Positions 8,447 through 16,982 of a stretch of DNA of 21,331 nt are shown here, in pieces. Source of the stretch: Prevotella sp. UBA2755 (lineage in GTDB: Bacteria > Bacteroidota > Bacteroidia > Bacteroidales > Bacteroidaceae); assembly GCA_002353225.1 (NCBI GenBank), contig DEJF01000067.1, positions 27,530-48,860 of the forward strand, in the 5' to 3' direction. The first letter of the stretch is position 1. Every line of letters begins with the position of its first letter. Both the position numbers and the translations under genes were made by a program. The notes under the pieces were generated by a model. It was not told the DNA's origin. It worked only from the letters and a program-made list of their open reading frames with translations, and searched no databases.

Positions 8447-8478
8447 TCGCCACTATCTTTAAAGATGTAAGATTGATT

Positions 8479-9243
8479 ATGGGAAAGATAATTGCTTTAG
8501 CAAACCAAAAAGGCGGTGTGGGAAAAACAACTACCACTATCAACTTAGCCGCCTCACTCGCCACCCTGGAAAAGACGGTCCTCGTAGTTGACGCTGACCC
8601 GCAGGCAAATGCCTCCAGTGGACTGGGCGTAAATATTCAGGAAGTAGAATGCTCTCTATATGAGTGTATTATTGACAAAGCGGATGTCCGCGACGCAATT
8701 TATACCACGGATATCGAAGGGCTGGACATCATACCAAGCCATCTTGACCTCGTTGGAGCAGAGATTGAAATGCTTAATCTAAAGAATAGGGAGAACGTAA
8801 TAGGACAATTACTGGCTCCTATCCGCGATGATTATGACTATATCCTTATCGATTGCTCTCCCTCTTTGGGACTGATTACAGTGAATGCCCTGACTGCGGC
8901 AAACTCTGTAATTATCCCGGTACAGTGTGAGTATTTCGCGTTGGAAGGAATCAGCAAACTTCTCAACACCATCCGTATCATTAAGAGTAAGTTGAATCCT
9001 AAACTGGAGATAGAGGGCTTCCTGCTGACCATGTACGACTCTCGCCTTCGTCTTGCCAAACAAATCTACGACGAGGTGAAGCGCCATTTCCAAGAACTGG
9101 TGTTCAAGACAGTCATCCAGCGTAATGTCAAACTCTCTGAGAGTCCCAGTCATGGGCTTCCCGTCATCCTTTATGACGCAGACTCCACTGGTTCAAAGAA
9201 TCACCTTTCCTTAGCAAAGGAAATTATCAACAAGAATAGTTAA
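8479..9243 (+). CDS. parA: Chromosome-partitioning ATPase ParA (Soj type)
   Basis: Deviant Walker ATPase that binds DNA non-specifically and, with ParB, moves origins apart. The 254-residue product has QKGGVGKTTT at 10-19 (P-loop with the signature Lys), VVDADPQANAS (Walker A') and ILIDCSPSLGL (Walker B). The ATG at 8479 gives the family's usual start MGKIIALANQKGG. An upstream TTG at 8407 would add 24 unrelated residues and lie before the likely transcript start. It is followed 5 bases later by parB. Confidence 0.96.
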   Translation: MGKIIALANQKGGVGKTTTTINLAASLATLEKTVLVVDADPQANASSGLGVNIQEVECSLYECIIDKADVRDAIYTTDIEGLDIIPSHLDLVGAEIEMLNLKNRENVIGQLLAPIRDDYDYILIDCSPSLGLITVNALTAANSVIIPVQCEYFALEGISKLLNTIRIIKSKLNPKLEIEGFLLTMYDSRLRLAKQIYDEVKRHFQELVFKTVIQRNVKLSESPSHGLPVILYDADSTGSKNHLSLAKEIINKNS

Positions 9244-9248
9244 AACAC

Positions 9249-10175
9249 ATGGCAGTAAGAAAGAAATACGACAGAAGTGTGCTCGGACGCGGACTGGACG
9301 ACCTCGGTAGCGGCCGCGGACTAGACGCATTAATAGATACTGGTGAGGTTCATACACAAGGTAGTTCCAACCTCAACGAGATAGAGATTTCACTGATAGA
9401 GCCTAACCCCAATCAGCCTCGTAGAGAGTTCGACCAAGAGGCTCTGCAGGAACTTGCCAACAGTATTCGCGAGGTAGGTATTATCCAGCCTATCACGCTT
9501 CGCCAGATGGGCAACGGGAAATATCAGATTATCGCCGGAGAACGCCGTTGGCGTGCCTCCCAACTGGCTGGGCTCACCTCTATCCCTGCCTATATCCGCA
9601 CCGTTGAGGATGAGGGCGTGATGGAGATGGCTCTTGTGGAGAACATCCAACGTGAGGACCTGAATGCCATCGAGGTGGCTCTCGCTTATCAGCATCTTGC
9701 CGAGACAACAGGAATGACTCAGGAGAGAATCTCCAAGCGAGTTGGCAAGAGCCGTGCCGCTGTCACTAATTTCCTCCGTTTGTTAAAACTCCCCGCACAG
9801 GTACAGATGGCGTTAAAGAACCACGAGATTGACATGGGACATGCCCGTGCCCTGCTTGCCATTGACAGTCCATCAACACAAATAAAACTCTTCAAAGAGA
9901 TTCAGAAGCAACAATACTCTGTCCGTAAGGTGGAGGAGTTGGTACAGGCTTTGAAGAACGGCGAGGATATCAAGACCACTAAAGGCAAAGTGGCTGGCAA
10001 GTCACAACTTCCAGAGGAATTCAGTATTCTGAAGGAGCGTCTTGCACAGTTCTTCCAGACTAAAGTACAGATGACATACTCACCTAAGGGTAAGGGAAAG
10101 ATTAGTATCTCTTTCGAAAACGAGGAGGAACTGGAGCGTATCATGAATACCCTCGATAGTGTCAACAACAAATAA
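9249..10175 (+). CDS. parB: Chromosome-partitioning protein ParB (CTP-dependent clamp)
   Basis: Centromere-binding protein that loads on parS sites and slides as a CTP-fuelled clamp. In the 308 residues: an N-terminal peptide for stimulating ParA, here seen twice as GRGLDDL (13-19) and GRGLDAL (22-28); the ParB/Srx domain with PNPNQPRREF near 52-61; the CTP-binding box GERRWRA at 97-103; ENIQREDLN at 131-139; a helix-turn-helix near 155-180 (TQERISKRVGKSRAAVTNFLRLL); and a C-terminal dimerisation region. No canonical parS was found in the window by eye. Confidence 0.96.
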   Translation: MAVRKKYDRSVLGRGLDDLGSGRGLDALIDTGEVHTQGSSNLNEIEISLIEPNPNQPRREFDQEALQELANSIREVGIIQPITLRQMGNGKYQIIAGERRWRASQLAGLTSIPAYIRTVEDEGVMEMALVENIQREDLNAIEVALAYQHLAETTGMTQERISKRVGKSRAAVTNFLRLLKLPAQVQMALKNHEIDMGHARALLAIDSPSTQIKLFKEIQKQQYSVRKVEELVQALKNGEDIKTTKGKVAGKSQLPEEFSILKERLAQFFQTKVQMTYSPKGKGKISISFENEEELERIMNTLDSVNNK

Positions 10176-10187
10176 AGAGTCTTTGCT

Positions 10188-10937
10188 TTGAAATATTTGA
10201 ATGTCATATCCATACTCCGTTCCCTGACTGTCCTTTTACTGATAGTCATGGCACAACAACTCATGGCACAAACTGAGCATAAAGACACCCCTGTTGACAG
10301 TATAGACATCATGATGGCACGCATTGACTCCCTTACTCGCAACGACTCTGCACTTGCGACAAAAGAGGAGTCTGTCCAGTCTATCATGATCGACTCTACC
10401 CGTATCGTAAAACAAAAACGGGACTGGAGCACCTGGAGACCTGACCCTAAACGAGCCTTATGGCTGGCATTGGTACTGCCTGGAGCAGGACAGATATACA
10501 ATCGTAAATACTGGAAACTCCCCATTATCTACGGTGGATTCATTGGATGTATCTATGCCCTTTCATGGAATAACATGATGTACAAAGACTATTCTCAGGC
10601 TTATCTTGACATCATGGACAACGACCCTGGAACTGCAAGTTACAACAAGTTCCTGCATTTAGGCGCAGAAGTTAATAGTTCCAACGAGGAACGCTATAAG
10701 GAGATTTTCAAGAACCGTAAGGACAAATACCGCCGTTGGCGTGACTTGAGTATTTTCGTGATGATAGGTGTTTATGCGCTGTCTGTCATTGATGCCTATG
10801 TAGACGCGGAACTCTCTGCCTTTGATATTTCCAAAGACCTGAGTCTGAAGGTCGAACCTACTGTCATTCCCAATCATTCTGGCGGCAACCCGCTGCAGGC
10901 ACAGTCGTTGGGAGTCAATTGTAAGTTAAATTTTTAA
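10188..10937 (+). CDS. DUF5683-domain membrane protein
   Basis: Function unknown; the family regularly sits between parB and a lytic transglycosylase in Bacteroidales, as far as I recall. The 249-residue product begins with a signal peptide or anchor (residues 1-28). A variable Ser/Asp-rich stretch follows, then the DUF5683 core WRPDPKRALWLALVLPGAGQ with two hydrophobic segments (ALWLALVLPGAGQIYN..IIYGGFIGCIYAL), then a charged middle and a further membrane helix (IFVMIGVYALSVIDAYVDA). The start is TTG at 10188: a stop lies in frame just upstream at 10173, and the first ATG would remove most of the signal sequence. An unrecognised later TTG at 10197 is the only near alternative. Confidence 0.85.
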   Translation: MKYLNVISILRSLTVLLLIVMAQQLMAQTEHKDTPVDSIDIMMARIDSLTRNDSALATKEESVQSIMIDSTRIVKQKRDWSTWRPDPKRALWLALVLPGAGQIYNRKYWKLPIIYGGFIGCIYALSWNNMMYKDYSQAYLDIMDNDPGTASYNKFLHLGAEVNSSNEERYKEIFKNRKDKYRRWRDLSIFVMIGVYALSVIDAYVDAELSAFDISKDLSLKVEPTVIPNHSGGNPLQAQSLGVNCKLNF

Positions 10938-10949
10938 AACCAAATAAGA

Positions 10950-12257
10950 ATGATAAGCAAGAAATTACTAATGCTGCTCGCCATACTTTTTGGCATGTCT
11001 ATCACCGTTCAGGCACAGATCGTGGCTGAGGACGAGGAAGAGGTAGATGAGGAAGATGAGATTGTCGTAGTAGACCAAAGCGGCAATGAGGAGATCATTG
11101 ATTTCCCTGAGGCTATGACTTACGACCTCGACAGTCTGTTGAATGAATATATGTCAAAGACGTATCTTACTTCCAGCGACTGTAATATGAGAAACGAGAA
11201 CCCCTCTTATCCTGAAGAGGTTTTCATTGAACGTCTGTCACGTATGCCAACTGTGATGGAGATGGCACACAACAATGTTGTCCAACAGTTTATTGACCGT
11301 TACTGTACCCGTTTACGCGGTACCATATCCTATATCCTTGGAGCAAGCAATTTCTATATGCCTATCTTTGAGGAGGCACTGGAGACTTATCAGATTCCGT
11401 TGGAGTTGAAATACCTACCCGTCATTGAGTCTGCGCTCAACCCGAAGGCTGTTTCCCGTGTAGGGGCGACTGGACTATGGCAGTTTATGCTTGCTACAGG
11501 TAAGCAGTATAACTTGCAAATCAACTCATTGGTGGACGAACGTCGTGACCCTATCAAGGCGTCTTATGCCGCTGCCCATCTGTTGAGTGACCTCTATAAA
11601 GTGTTTGGCGACTGGAATCTGGTGATTGCCGCCTATAACTGCGGACCTGGTAATGTGAGCAAGGCTATACAACGTTCTGGAGGTTCCAAAGACTACTGGC
11701 ACATCTACCCCTACCTCCCCAGGGAGACTCGCGGTTATGTCCCTGCCTTCATTGCCGCAAACTACATGATGACTTACTACTCTTTACATAATATCTGTCC
11801 GATGAGTAGTCGTCTGCCCGCACAGACGGACACCGTCATGGTCACCAAGAAGATACACTTAGAACAGATTGCCAAAGTCTTGAATATCGATATTGAGATG
11901 CTGCGTACTCTCAATCCTATGTATCGCTACGACATCATCCCTGGTAACACAGAGCCTTATGCGCTCCGTCTGCCGCAAGCCGATGTCAATAGGTATATCG
12001 AGAATGAGGACGCCATCTGCAACTACCGCGCAAGTGAGTTGCTGACTAATCGTATTCAAGTTGAGGTGAATGACTATACCCCCACCTACTACCACAAAAG
12101 CAAGCGTTATTACAAAAAAGGACGCAAGGGGCGTTTCGGACGTCATGCCAAGGCTCGTCGCGGTGGCAAGAAGGCTACTGCACGTAGCAAAGCGCGTGGA
12201 AGTAAGAGTAAAAAGAGAGCAAAAGGACGTAAGTCATCAAAGAGAAGACGCAGATAA
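10950..12257 (+). CDS. MltD-like lytic transglycosylase with highly basic C-terminal tail
   Basis: GH23-type murein transglycosylase that cuts glycan strands with formation of anhydromuramic ends. In 435 residues: signal peptide 1-22; a short acidic run (EDEEEVDEEDE, 27-37); and an SLT domain with catalytic Glu160 in LPVIESALNP, GATGLWQFM at 172-180 and AAYNCGPGNV at 227-236. Next comes a degenerate LysM-like segment (about 300-342, IHLEQIAKVLNIDIEMLRTLNP), then a Lys/Arg/Gly/Ser tail from about 384 to the end, over half of it Lys or Arg. The tail resembles histone-like or nucleic-acid-binding tails; in the periplasm it would more likely grip anionic wall or lipopolysaccharide (inference). 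Confidence 0.93.
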   Translation: MISKKLLMLLAILFGMSITVQAQIVAEDEEEVDEEDEIVVVDQSGNEEIIDFPEAMTYDLDSLLNEYMSKTYLTSSDCNMRNENPSYPEEVFIERLSRMPTVMEMAHNNVVQQFIDRYCTRLRGTISYILGASNFYMPIFEEALETYQIPLELKYLPVIESALNPKAVSRVGATGLWQFMLATGKQYNLQINSLVDERRDPIKASYAAAHLLSDLYKVFGDWNLVIAAYNCGPGNVSKAIQRSGGSKDYWHIYPYLPRETRGYVPAFIAANYMMTYYSLHNICPMSSRLPAQTDTVMVTKKIHLEQIAKVLNIDIEMLRTLNPMYRYDIIPGNTEPYALRLPQADVNRYIENEDAICNYRASELLTNRIQVEVNDYTPTYYHKSKRYYKKGRKGRFGRHAKARRGGKKATARSKARGSKSKKRAKGRKSSKRRRR

Positions 12258-12263
12258 TATTAA

Positions 12264-12309
12264 CTATATCTCACTATAGTTCCTATAGTAACTATAGTCC
12301 CTATAATAT
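12264..12309 (+). repeat. 9-bp tandem repeat before rel
   Basis: Four head-to-tail 9-bp units start at 12274, 12283, 12292 and 12301: CTATAGTTC, CTATAGTAA, CTATAGTCC and a decayed CTATAATAT. A related CTATATCTC precedes them at 12264. The units contain ACTATAGT palindromes (12273-12280 and 12291-12298). The array fills most of the 64-bp gap between the transglycosylase and rel, and ends 12 bases before the rel ATG. Confidence 0.8.
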
Positions 12310-12321
12310 ATAATAAGGTAT

Positions 12322-14589
12322 ATGGAGGACGAGAAAGACAAAGTACGCGAAGACAGCGACGACCAGTTGATAAATGGGGCGTTCCAGCATCTGTTAGACT
12401 GTTATCTTGCCTCACGTCATCGTAAGAAAGTTGACATCATCACCAAGGCATTCAATTTTGCCCGTCAGGCACACAAAGGTGTACGACGCCTGTCAGGAGA
12501 ACCGTATATCATGCACCCTATCGCTGTCGCACAGATTGCCTGTGAGGAGGTCGGACTGGGCTCAACCAGTATCTGTGCCGCCTTGCTCCATGACGTGGTA
12601 GAGGATACAGACTATACCACAGAGGATATCGAGAACATCTTTGGTCCTAAGATAGCACAGATCGTAGACGGACTGACAAAGATCAGCGGTGGTATTTTCG
12701 GAGAACAGGCATCGGCACAGGCAGAGAATTTCAAGAAACTGCTGCTGACGATGAGTGATGACATCCGCGTCATCCTTATCAAGATATGCGACCGCCTGCA
12801 TAATATGCGTACTCTGGAGTCACAACCAGCCAATAAACAGTATAAGATTGCAGGTGAGACACTTTATATCTATGCGCCCCTTTCCAATCGCTTGGGACTC
12901 TACAAGATCAAGTCGGAACTGGAAAACCTCAGTTTCCAATACGAGCATCCTGACGAGTACAATAGCATCAAGTCGAAACTTGCCTCCACGGAGGCTTCTC
13001 GTCATGAACTCTTCGACCAGTTTACTGCGCCTATTGAGGAGTCTCTTCGTCAAATGGGCATCAAATATGAGATCAAGGAACGTGTCAAGTCACCCTACTC
13101 CATCTGGAATAAGATGCAGAACAAGCACGTCACGTTTGACGAGATATACGATATCCTTGCCGTGCGTATCATTTTCACACCTGACAAACGGGAAGAGGAA
13201 GTCAACGAGTGCTTCAACATCTATGTTGCCATCTCTAAGATTTACAAGTCACACCCCGACCGCCTGCGTGACTGGCTGAACCATCCGAAGGCAAACGGCT
13301 ATCAGGCTTTGCACGTTACCCTTATGTCAAAACAAGGACGCTGGATAGAGGTACAGATCCGTTCTGACCGCATGGACGAGATTGCCGAGCAGGGATTTGC
13401 TGCCCATTGGAAATACAAGGACGGCATGGAGAAGGAATTCACGGAGGATGAGAGTGAACTGAACGAGTGGTTGCGCACCATCAAAGAAATCCTTGACGAC
13501 CCACAGCCCGATGCGATGGATTTCCTCGATGCCATCAAACTCAATCTCTTCGCTTCCGAGATATTCGTCTTTACCCCTAAAGGAGAGATCAAGACCATGC
13601 CCACTGGCTGTACGGCTCTCGACTTCGCCTTCAGCATCCACACCTTCTTAGGCTCACATTGTATCGGTGCCAAGGTGAACCATAAACTCGTGCCACTGAG
13701 TCATAAGTTGAAGAGTGGTGACCAGGTGGAGATCCTGACCTCCAAGGCACAACACGTGCAAGCCTCTTGGATTAATTTCGTATCGACAGCAAAGGCTAAG
13801 GCAAAAATACAGGCTATCCTGCGACGGAACGGTCGTGAGATACAGAAGCGAGGCGAGGATATTCTGGATGAATTCCTCAAGAAGAATGATATTGAGAGCA
13901 CTACAGCCGTTGCAGATAAACTAACGATCTTCCACGAGCAACGTAACCGGGAGGAGTTCCTGCAGGCTTTGGGTGAGAAGACCATCTTGTTAGGTGAGAA
14001 AGACCTTGATGAACTACAAGGCAAAAATTCCGATGACAACAAGAAAGGATGGCGTCGCTTAGTACCTTTCCTTGGAAAGAATAAGGCAAAGAAAGAAGAT
14101 ACCACCCAGGAATTCTTTATCGTTCCTGAGAAGTTCAACCGCAAGAAGCCCATCTTCATCAACGATGACAACATCGGACAGTATAAGTTTCGTCATTGTT
14201 GCCACCCCATCCCAGGTGATGACATCCTCGGCTTTATCGACAACAAGCATCGCATAGAGATTCACAAGCGCGACTGTCCTGTGGCGGCAAAACTCAAGAC
14301 CAGTTACGGCAACCGTATCTTGGATGCCAAATGGGACATGCACAAGCGTCTGTTCTTCGATGCCACCATCCATATCGAGGGTATCGACCGCATGGGTATG
14401 GTGATGGATATCTCCAAGGTCATCTCCTCACAGATGAATGTCAATATCCATAAGCTGACCATCACCAGCGAAGAGGGTGTCTTTGACGGCGATATAGAGA
14501 TTCGTGTCCATGACCGTGAGGACGTGAAGACGATTATCGACCAACTCAAGACCATCGAAGATCTGCAGGAAGCCACACAAATCATGTAA
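12322..14589 (+). CDS. rel: Bifunctional (p)ppGpp synthetase/hydrolase Rel
   Basis: Long RSH enzyme controlling the stringent response. The 755 residues hold a hydrolase HD domain with His65 (YIMHP), His90-Asp91 and Glu94-Asp95 (LLHDVVEDT) and Asp157 (CDRLHNMRT), so hydrolysis should be intact. The synthetase domain shows KSPYSIWNKM near 256-265, IYDILAVRIIF near 275-285, GYQALH at 326-331 and EVQIRSDRMDEIAEQGFAAHWKYK at 343-366 (in two parts: EVQIRS and AEQGFAAHWKYK). TGS follows near 411-475 (FVFTPKGEIKTMP), then a Cys/His zinc-finger region (C626, C627, H628, C652) and a C-terminal ACT domain from about 680. It is full length and undamaged. A 9-bp repeat array lies in its short leader, with AAGG close to the ATG. 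Confidence 0.97.
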   Translation: MEDEKDKVREDSDDQLINGAFQHLLDCYLASRHRKKVDIITKAFNFARQAHKGVRRLSGEPYIMHPIAVAQIACEEVGLGSTSICAALLHDVVEDTDYTTEDIENIFGPKIAQIVDGLTKISGGIFGEQASAQAENFKKLLLTMSDDIRVILIKICDRLHNMRTLESQPANKQYKIAGETLYIYAPLSNRLGLYKIKSELENLSFQYEHPDEYNSIKSKLASTEASRHELFDQFTAPIEESLRQMGIKYEIKERVKSPYSIWNKMQNKHVTFDEIYDILAVRIIFTPDKREEEVNECFNIYVAISKIYKSHPDRLRDWLNHPKANGYQALHVTLMSKQGRWIEVQIRSDRMDEIAEQGFAAHWKYKDGMEKEFTEDESELNEWLRTIKEILDDPQPDAMDFLDAIKLNLFASEIFVFTPKGEIKTMPTGCTALDFAFSIHTFLGSHCIGAKVNHKLVPLSHKLKSGDQVEILTSKAQHVQASWINFVSTAKAKAKIQAILRRNGREIQKRGEDILDEFLKKNDIESTTAVADKLTIFHEQRNREEFLQALGEKTILLGEKDLDELQGKNSDDNKKGWRRLVPFLGKNKAKKEDTTQEFFIVPEKFNRKKPIFINDDNIGQYKFRHCCHPIPGDDILGFIDNKHRIEIHKRDCPVAAKLKTSYGNRILDAKWDMHKRLFFDATIHIEGIDRMGMVMDISKVISSQMNVNIHKLTITSEEGVFDGDIEIRVHDREDVKTIIDQLKTIEDLQEATQIM

Positions 14590-14593
14590 CGAT

Positions 14594-15568
14594 ATGAAAA
14601 AACTACTAACACTCATCCTCGCCCTACTGACGACAGCCGGTGTAAAGGCGGCAAACCCATACGATAATCCAGACACACTCGTCGTAGCTCGTGACGGTAC
14701 GGGACAGTTCCGCAACATCGCAGAAGCGATTGAGGTATGCCGTGCCTTTATGGACTACCATAAGGTTATCTTTGTCAAGAAAGGTACTTACAAGGAGAAA
14801 CTCATCATCCCACAGTCGTTGACGAACATCGAGATATGTGGGGAGGACAGGGATAACACCATCATCACATGGGACGACCATGCCAACGTCATCTATCCCC
14901 CGACTGGCAAGCCCATGGGTACCTTCCGTACCTATACCTTGAAGATTGAGGGTGCGGACATCACCCTCAAGAACATCACGGTGGAGAATAATGCCGCTCG
15001 CTTGGGACAAGCTGTCGCTCTGTTTACCACTGGTGATAAGATCGTATTCCTGAACTGTCGCTTCCTGGGACATCAGGACACCATCTATACGGGTAATGCC
15101 CGCTCACGCCATTACTTCAAGGACTGCTATATCGAAGGGACGACCGACTTCATCTTCGGTCCTTCTACCGCATGGTTTGAAAACTGTGACATCTTCTGCA
15201 AGGCAGACTCCTATATCACTGCCGCCTCTACTCCACAGGATGTGCCTTACGGCTATATCTTCAACAACTGCCGCATCACCGCCGACAGCAATGTCAGCAA
15301 GGTCTACTTAGGTCGCCCTTGGCGTGACTATGGCTATACGCTCTTTATGAATTGCGAGTTACCTCGACAAATTCGCCCAGAGGGATGGCACCATTGGCAA
15401 AAAGAGCGTGAGAAGACGGCACGTTATCTGGAGTATAACAACCACGGTGAGGGTGCCGCCACTGACCAGCGTGTCAGTTGGAGCCGCCAGTTAATCAAGA
15501 AAGAGGCACAGCCAATCACCTTAGAGAATGTGTTCAGCCTCAACGATACCTGGATGCCGGCCAACTAA
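14594..15568 (+). CDS. Secreted pectin methylesterase (CE8)
   Basis: Carbohydrate esterase family 8 enzyme that removes methyl groups from homogalacturonan. The 324-residue product has a signal peptide (1-19, MKKLLTLILALLTTAGVKA) and a single right-handed beta-helix domain. The catalytic set is complete: Gln139 in LGQAVAL, Gln161 and the acid Asp162 in GHQDTIY, the nucleophile Asp185 in GTTDFIFG, and Arg241 and Trp243 in YLGRPWR. It starts 4 bases after the rel stop and so may share its transcript, yet no other pectin genes are nearby. The following 111 bases carry the next operon's promoter; I see no clear terminator hairpin there. Confidence 0.95.
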   Translation: MKKLLTLILALLTTAGVKAANPYDNPDTLVVARDGTGQFRNIAEAIEVCRAFMDYHKVIFVKKGTYKEKLIIPQSLTNIEICGEDRDNTIITWDDHANVIYPPTGKPMGTFRTYTLKIEGADITLKNITVENNAARLGQAVALFTTGDKIVFLNCRFLGHQDTIYTGNARSRHYFKDCYIEGTTDFIFGPSTAWFENCDIFCKADSYITAASTPQDVPYGYIFNNCRITADSNVSKVYLGRPWRDYGYTLFMNCELPRQIRPEGWHHWQKEREKTARYLEYNNHGEGAATDQRVSWSRQLIKKEAQPITLENVFSLNDTWMPAN

Positions 15569-15634
15569 CCCCATATCTGTTAATAAACTATAATTGTTGA
15601 GTCTCTATAGGTTACAACTTATTATTATATTTCG

Positions 15635-15642
15635 TATCTTTG
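15635..15642 (+). promoter_or_regulatory. -7 box of the efflux operon promoter
   Basis: The site TATCTTTG, followed by CA, is a textbook Bacteroidetes -7 element. It lies 37 bases upstream of the TolC-like ATG at 15680. The -33 region has only a weak TTAC-type match near 15612, with a TTG farther up at 15597. Confidence 0.75.
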
Positions 15643-15679
15643 CACGCCGATTTATAATGAGTCGGATTTCAAAAGAGTT

Positions 15680-16978
15680 ATGAAATACAGAAGTGTTGCG
15701 CTTCTGATGGCTGTAATCGGTGTGATGCCGATGAACGCCCAAGAGAAGCGGACGATGACAGTCGGTCAACTGTTCGAGTTAGTAGAAAGCAACAGCAAGA
15801 CTCTTCAGACACAGAAGACAAGCGTAGAATTTGCGAGTAAGGGTATCGAAGCGGCGAAAAGTCAACGCTTGCCAGACATCAACACCAGTTTATCGGTCAG
15901 TTACAATGGCAATGTACTCATCACCAACAGGCATTTCGGTGATGCGCAGGGCTATAGTGTACCTCATTTTGGCAATTCCTTTGCCTTGGAGGCTCAACAG
16001 GTGGTCTATGCTGGTGGTGCCATTGACGCAGGCATCCGTATGGCAAAACTGCAAAAGGAGCATGCCGTAGTCAATGAGCAACTGACAAGGGAGCAACAAC
16101 GCTTCCTGGTGTTGGCTCAGTATCTGGACCTTTTCAAGATCAGCAACCGAATGCAGGTCTACGAGAAGAACATCGAGTTGACAAACCGTTTGATAGAGGA
16201 TATCAAGGCAAAACATGAGGAGGGCATGGCACTCCGTAATGATGTCACTCGCTATGAATTACAGATGGAGAACCTCCGTCTGGGACTTCGTAAGTTACAA
16301 GACCAGCGAGCCATCCTGAACTATCAGTTATGCAACACCTTAGGACTTGCTCAAGAGACGGAGATTATCCCCAGTGTCGACTTCGGAACCACCAATTCCT
16401 CATTAAGCAACTGGCAGTCAGAGGCACTCAGCAACAGTCCGATGCTGCAACAGACTCAATTAGGTAAGCAGATGGCTACGGAGGGGCTACGTCTCGCCAA
16501 GAGTGAGATGCTGCCGAAGATAGCCCTGGTGGCTGCTGATAACTTCAATGGTCCTTTCACCTACGACATCCCTCCCAAGAACATCAACTACAACTATTGG
16601 TTTGTGGGTGTTGGTGTGAAGTATTCCCTCAGTTCCTTGTTCAAGTCAAACAAGAAAGTACAGCAGGCACGGATCACAAGTCGGCAGAGGGAAGAAGCAC
16701 ATGCAGTGGCACAAGAGCAGTTGAGCAATCAGGTACAACAGGCATACACCCTCTACCAACAGGCTTACGCTGAGTTAGAGACCCAGCAGAAGAGTGTGCA
16801 ACTGGCTCAGCAGAACTATGAGGTAGTCAACAACCGCTATCTGTCGCAACTGGCACTCATCACGGACATGCTGGATGCCTCCAATATCAAACTCAACGCT
16901 GAGTTGCAGGAAGTAGACGCCCGCACGAATATCGTCTACCACTATTATCAGATGAAGTATATCACAGGAACATTATAA
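15680..16978 (+). CDS. TolC-family outer-membrane efflux channel
   Basis: Outer-membrane duct of a tripartite exporter. The 432-residue product has a signal peptide (about 1-20, ending MPMNAQ) and two long helical hairpin halves typical of the OEP family: the first around SKTLQTQKTSVEFASKGIEAA, the second around LANSPML-like LSNSPMLQQTQLGKQMATEG, with Gln-rich coiled segments near the end. It is the first gene of a three-gene operon with its own promoter, and the adaptor gene begins 4 bases after its stop. Substrate cannot be inferred. Confidence 0.93.
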   Translation: MKYRSVALLMAVIGVMPMNAQEKRTMTVGQLFELVESNSKTLQTQKTSVEFASKGIEAAKSQRLPDINTSLSVSYNGNVLITNRHFGDAQGYSVPHFGNSFALEAQQVVYAGGAIDAGIRMAKLQKEHAVVNEQLTREQQRFLVLAQYLDLFKISNRMQVYEKNIELTNRLIEDIKAKHEEGMALRNDVTRYELQMENLRLGLRKLQDQRAILNYQLCNTLGLAQETEIIPSVDFGTTNSSLSNWQSEALSNSPMLQQTQLGKQMATEGLRLAKSEMLPKIALVAADNFNGPFTYDIPPKNINYNYWFVGVGVKYSLSSLFKSNKKVQQARITSRQREEAHAVAQEQLSNQVQQAYTLYQQAYAELETQQKSVQLAQQNYEVVNNRYLSQLALITDMLDASNIKLNAELQEVDARTNIVYHYYQMKYITGTL

Positions 16979-16982
16979 GATT

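Noticed and set aside
8407..8478. Upstream TTG start extending ParA by 24 residues
   Set aside because: The extension has no counterpart in the family and lies over the TAACTTTG promoter box; the ATG at 8479 gives the usual N-terminus.
13701..14174. 157-codon minus-strand ORF antisense to rel
   Set aside because: A long open frame caused by codon bias of rel on the other strand; Ser/Arg/Phe-rich with no motif.
15569..15634. Terminator between the pectin methylesterase and the efflux operon
   Set aside because: Only a 4-bp GTTG/CAAC pairing is visible, too weak to call.
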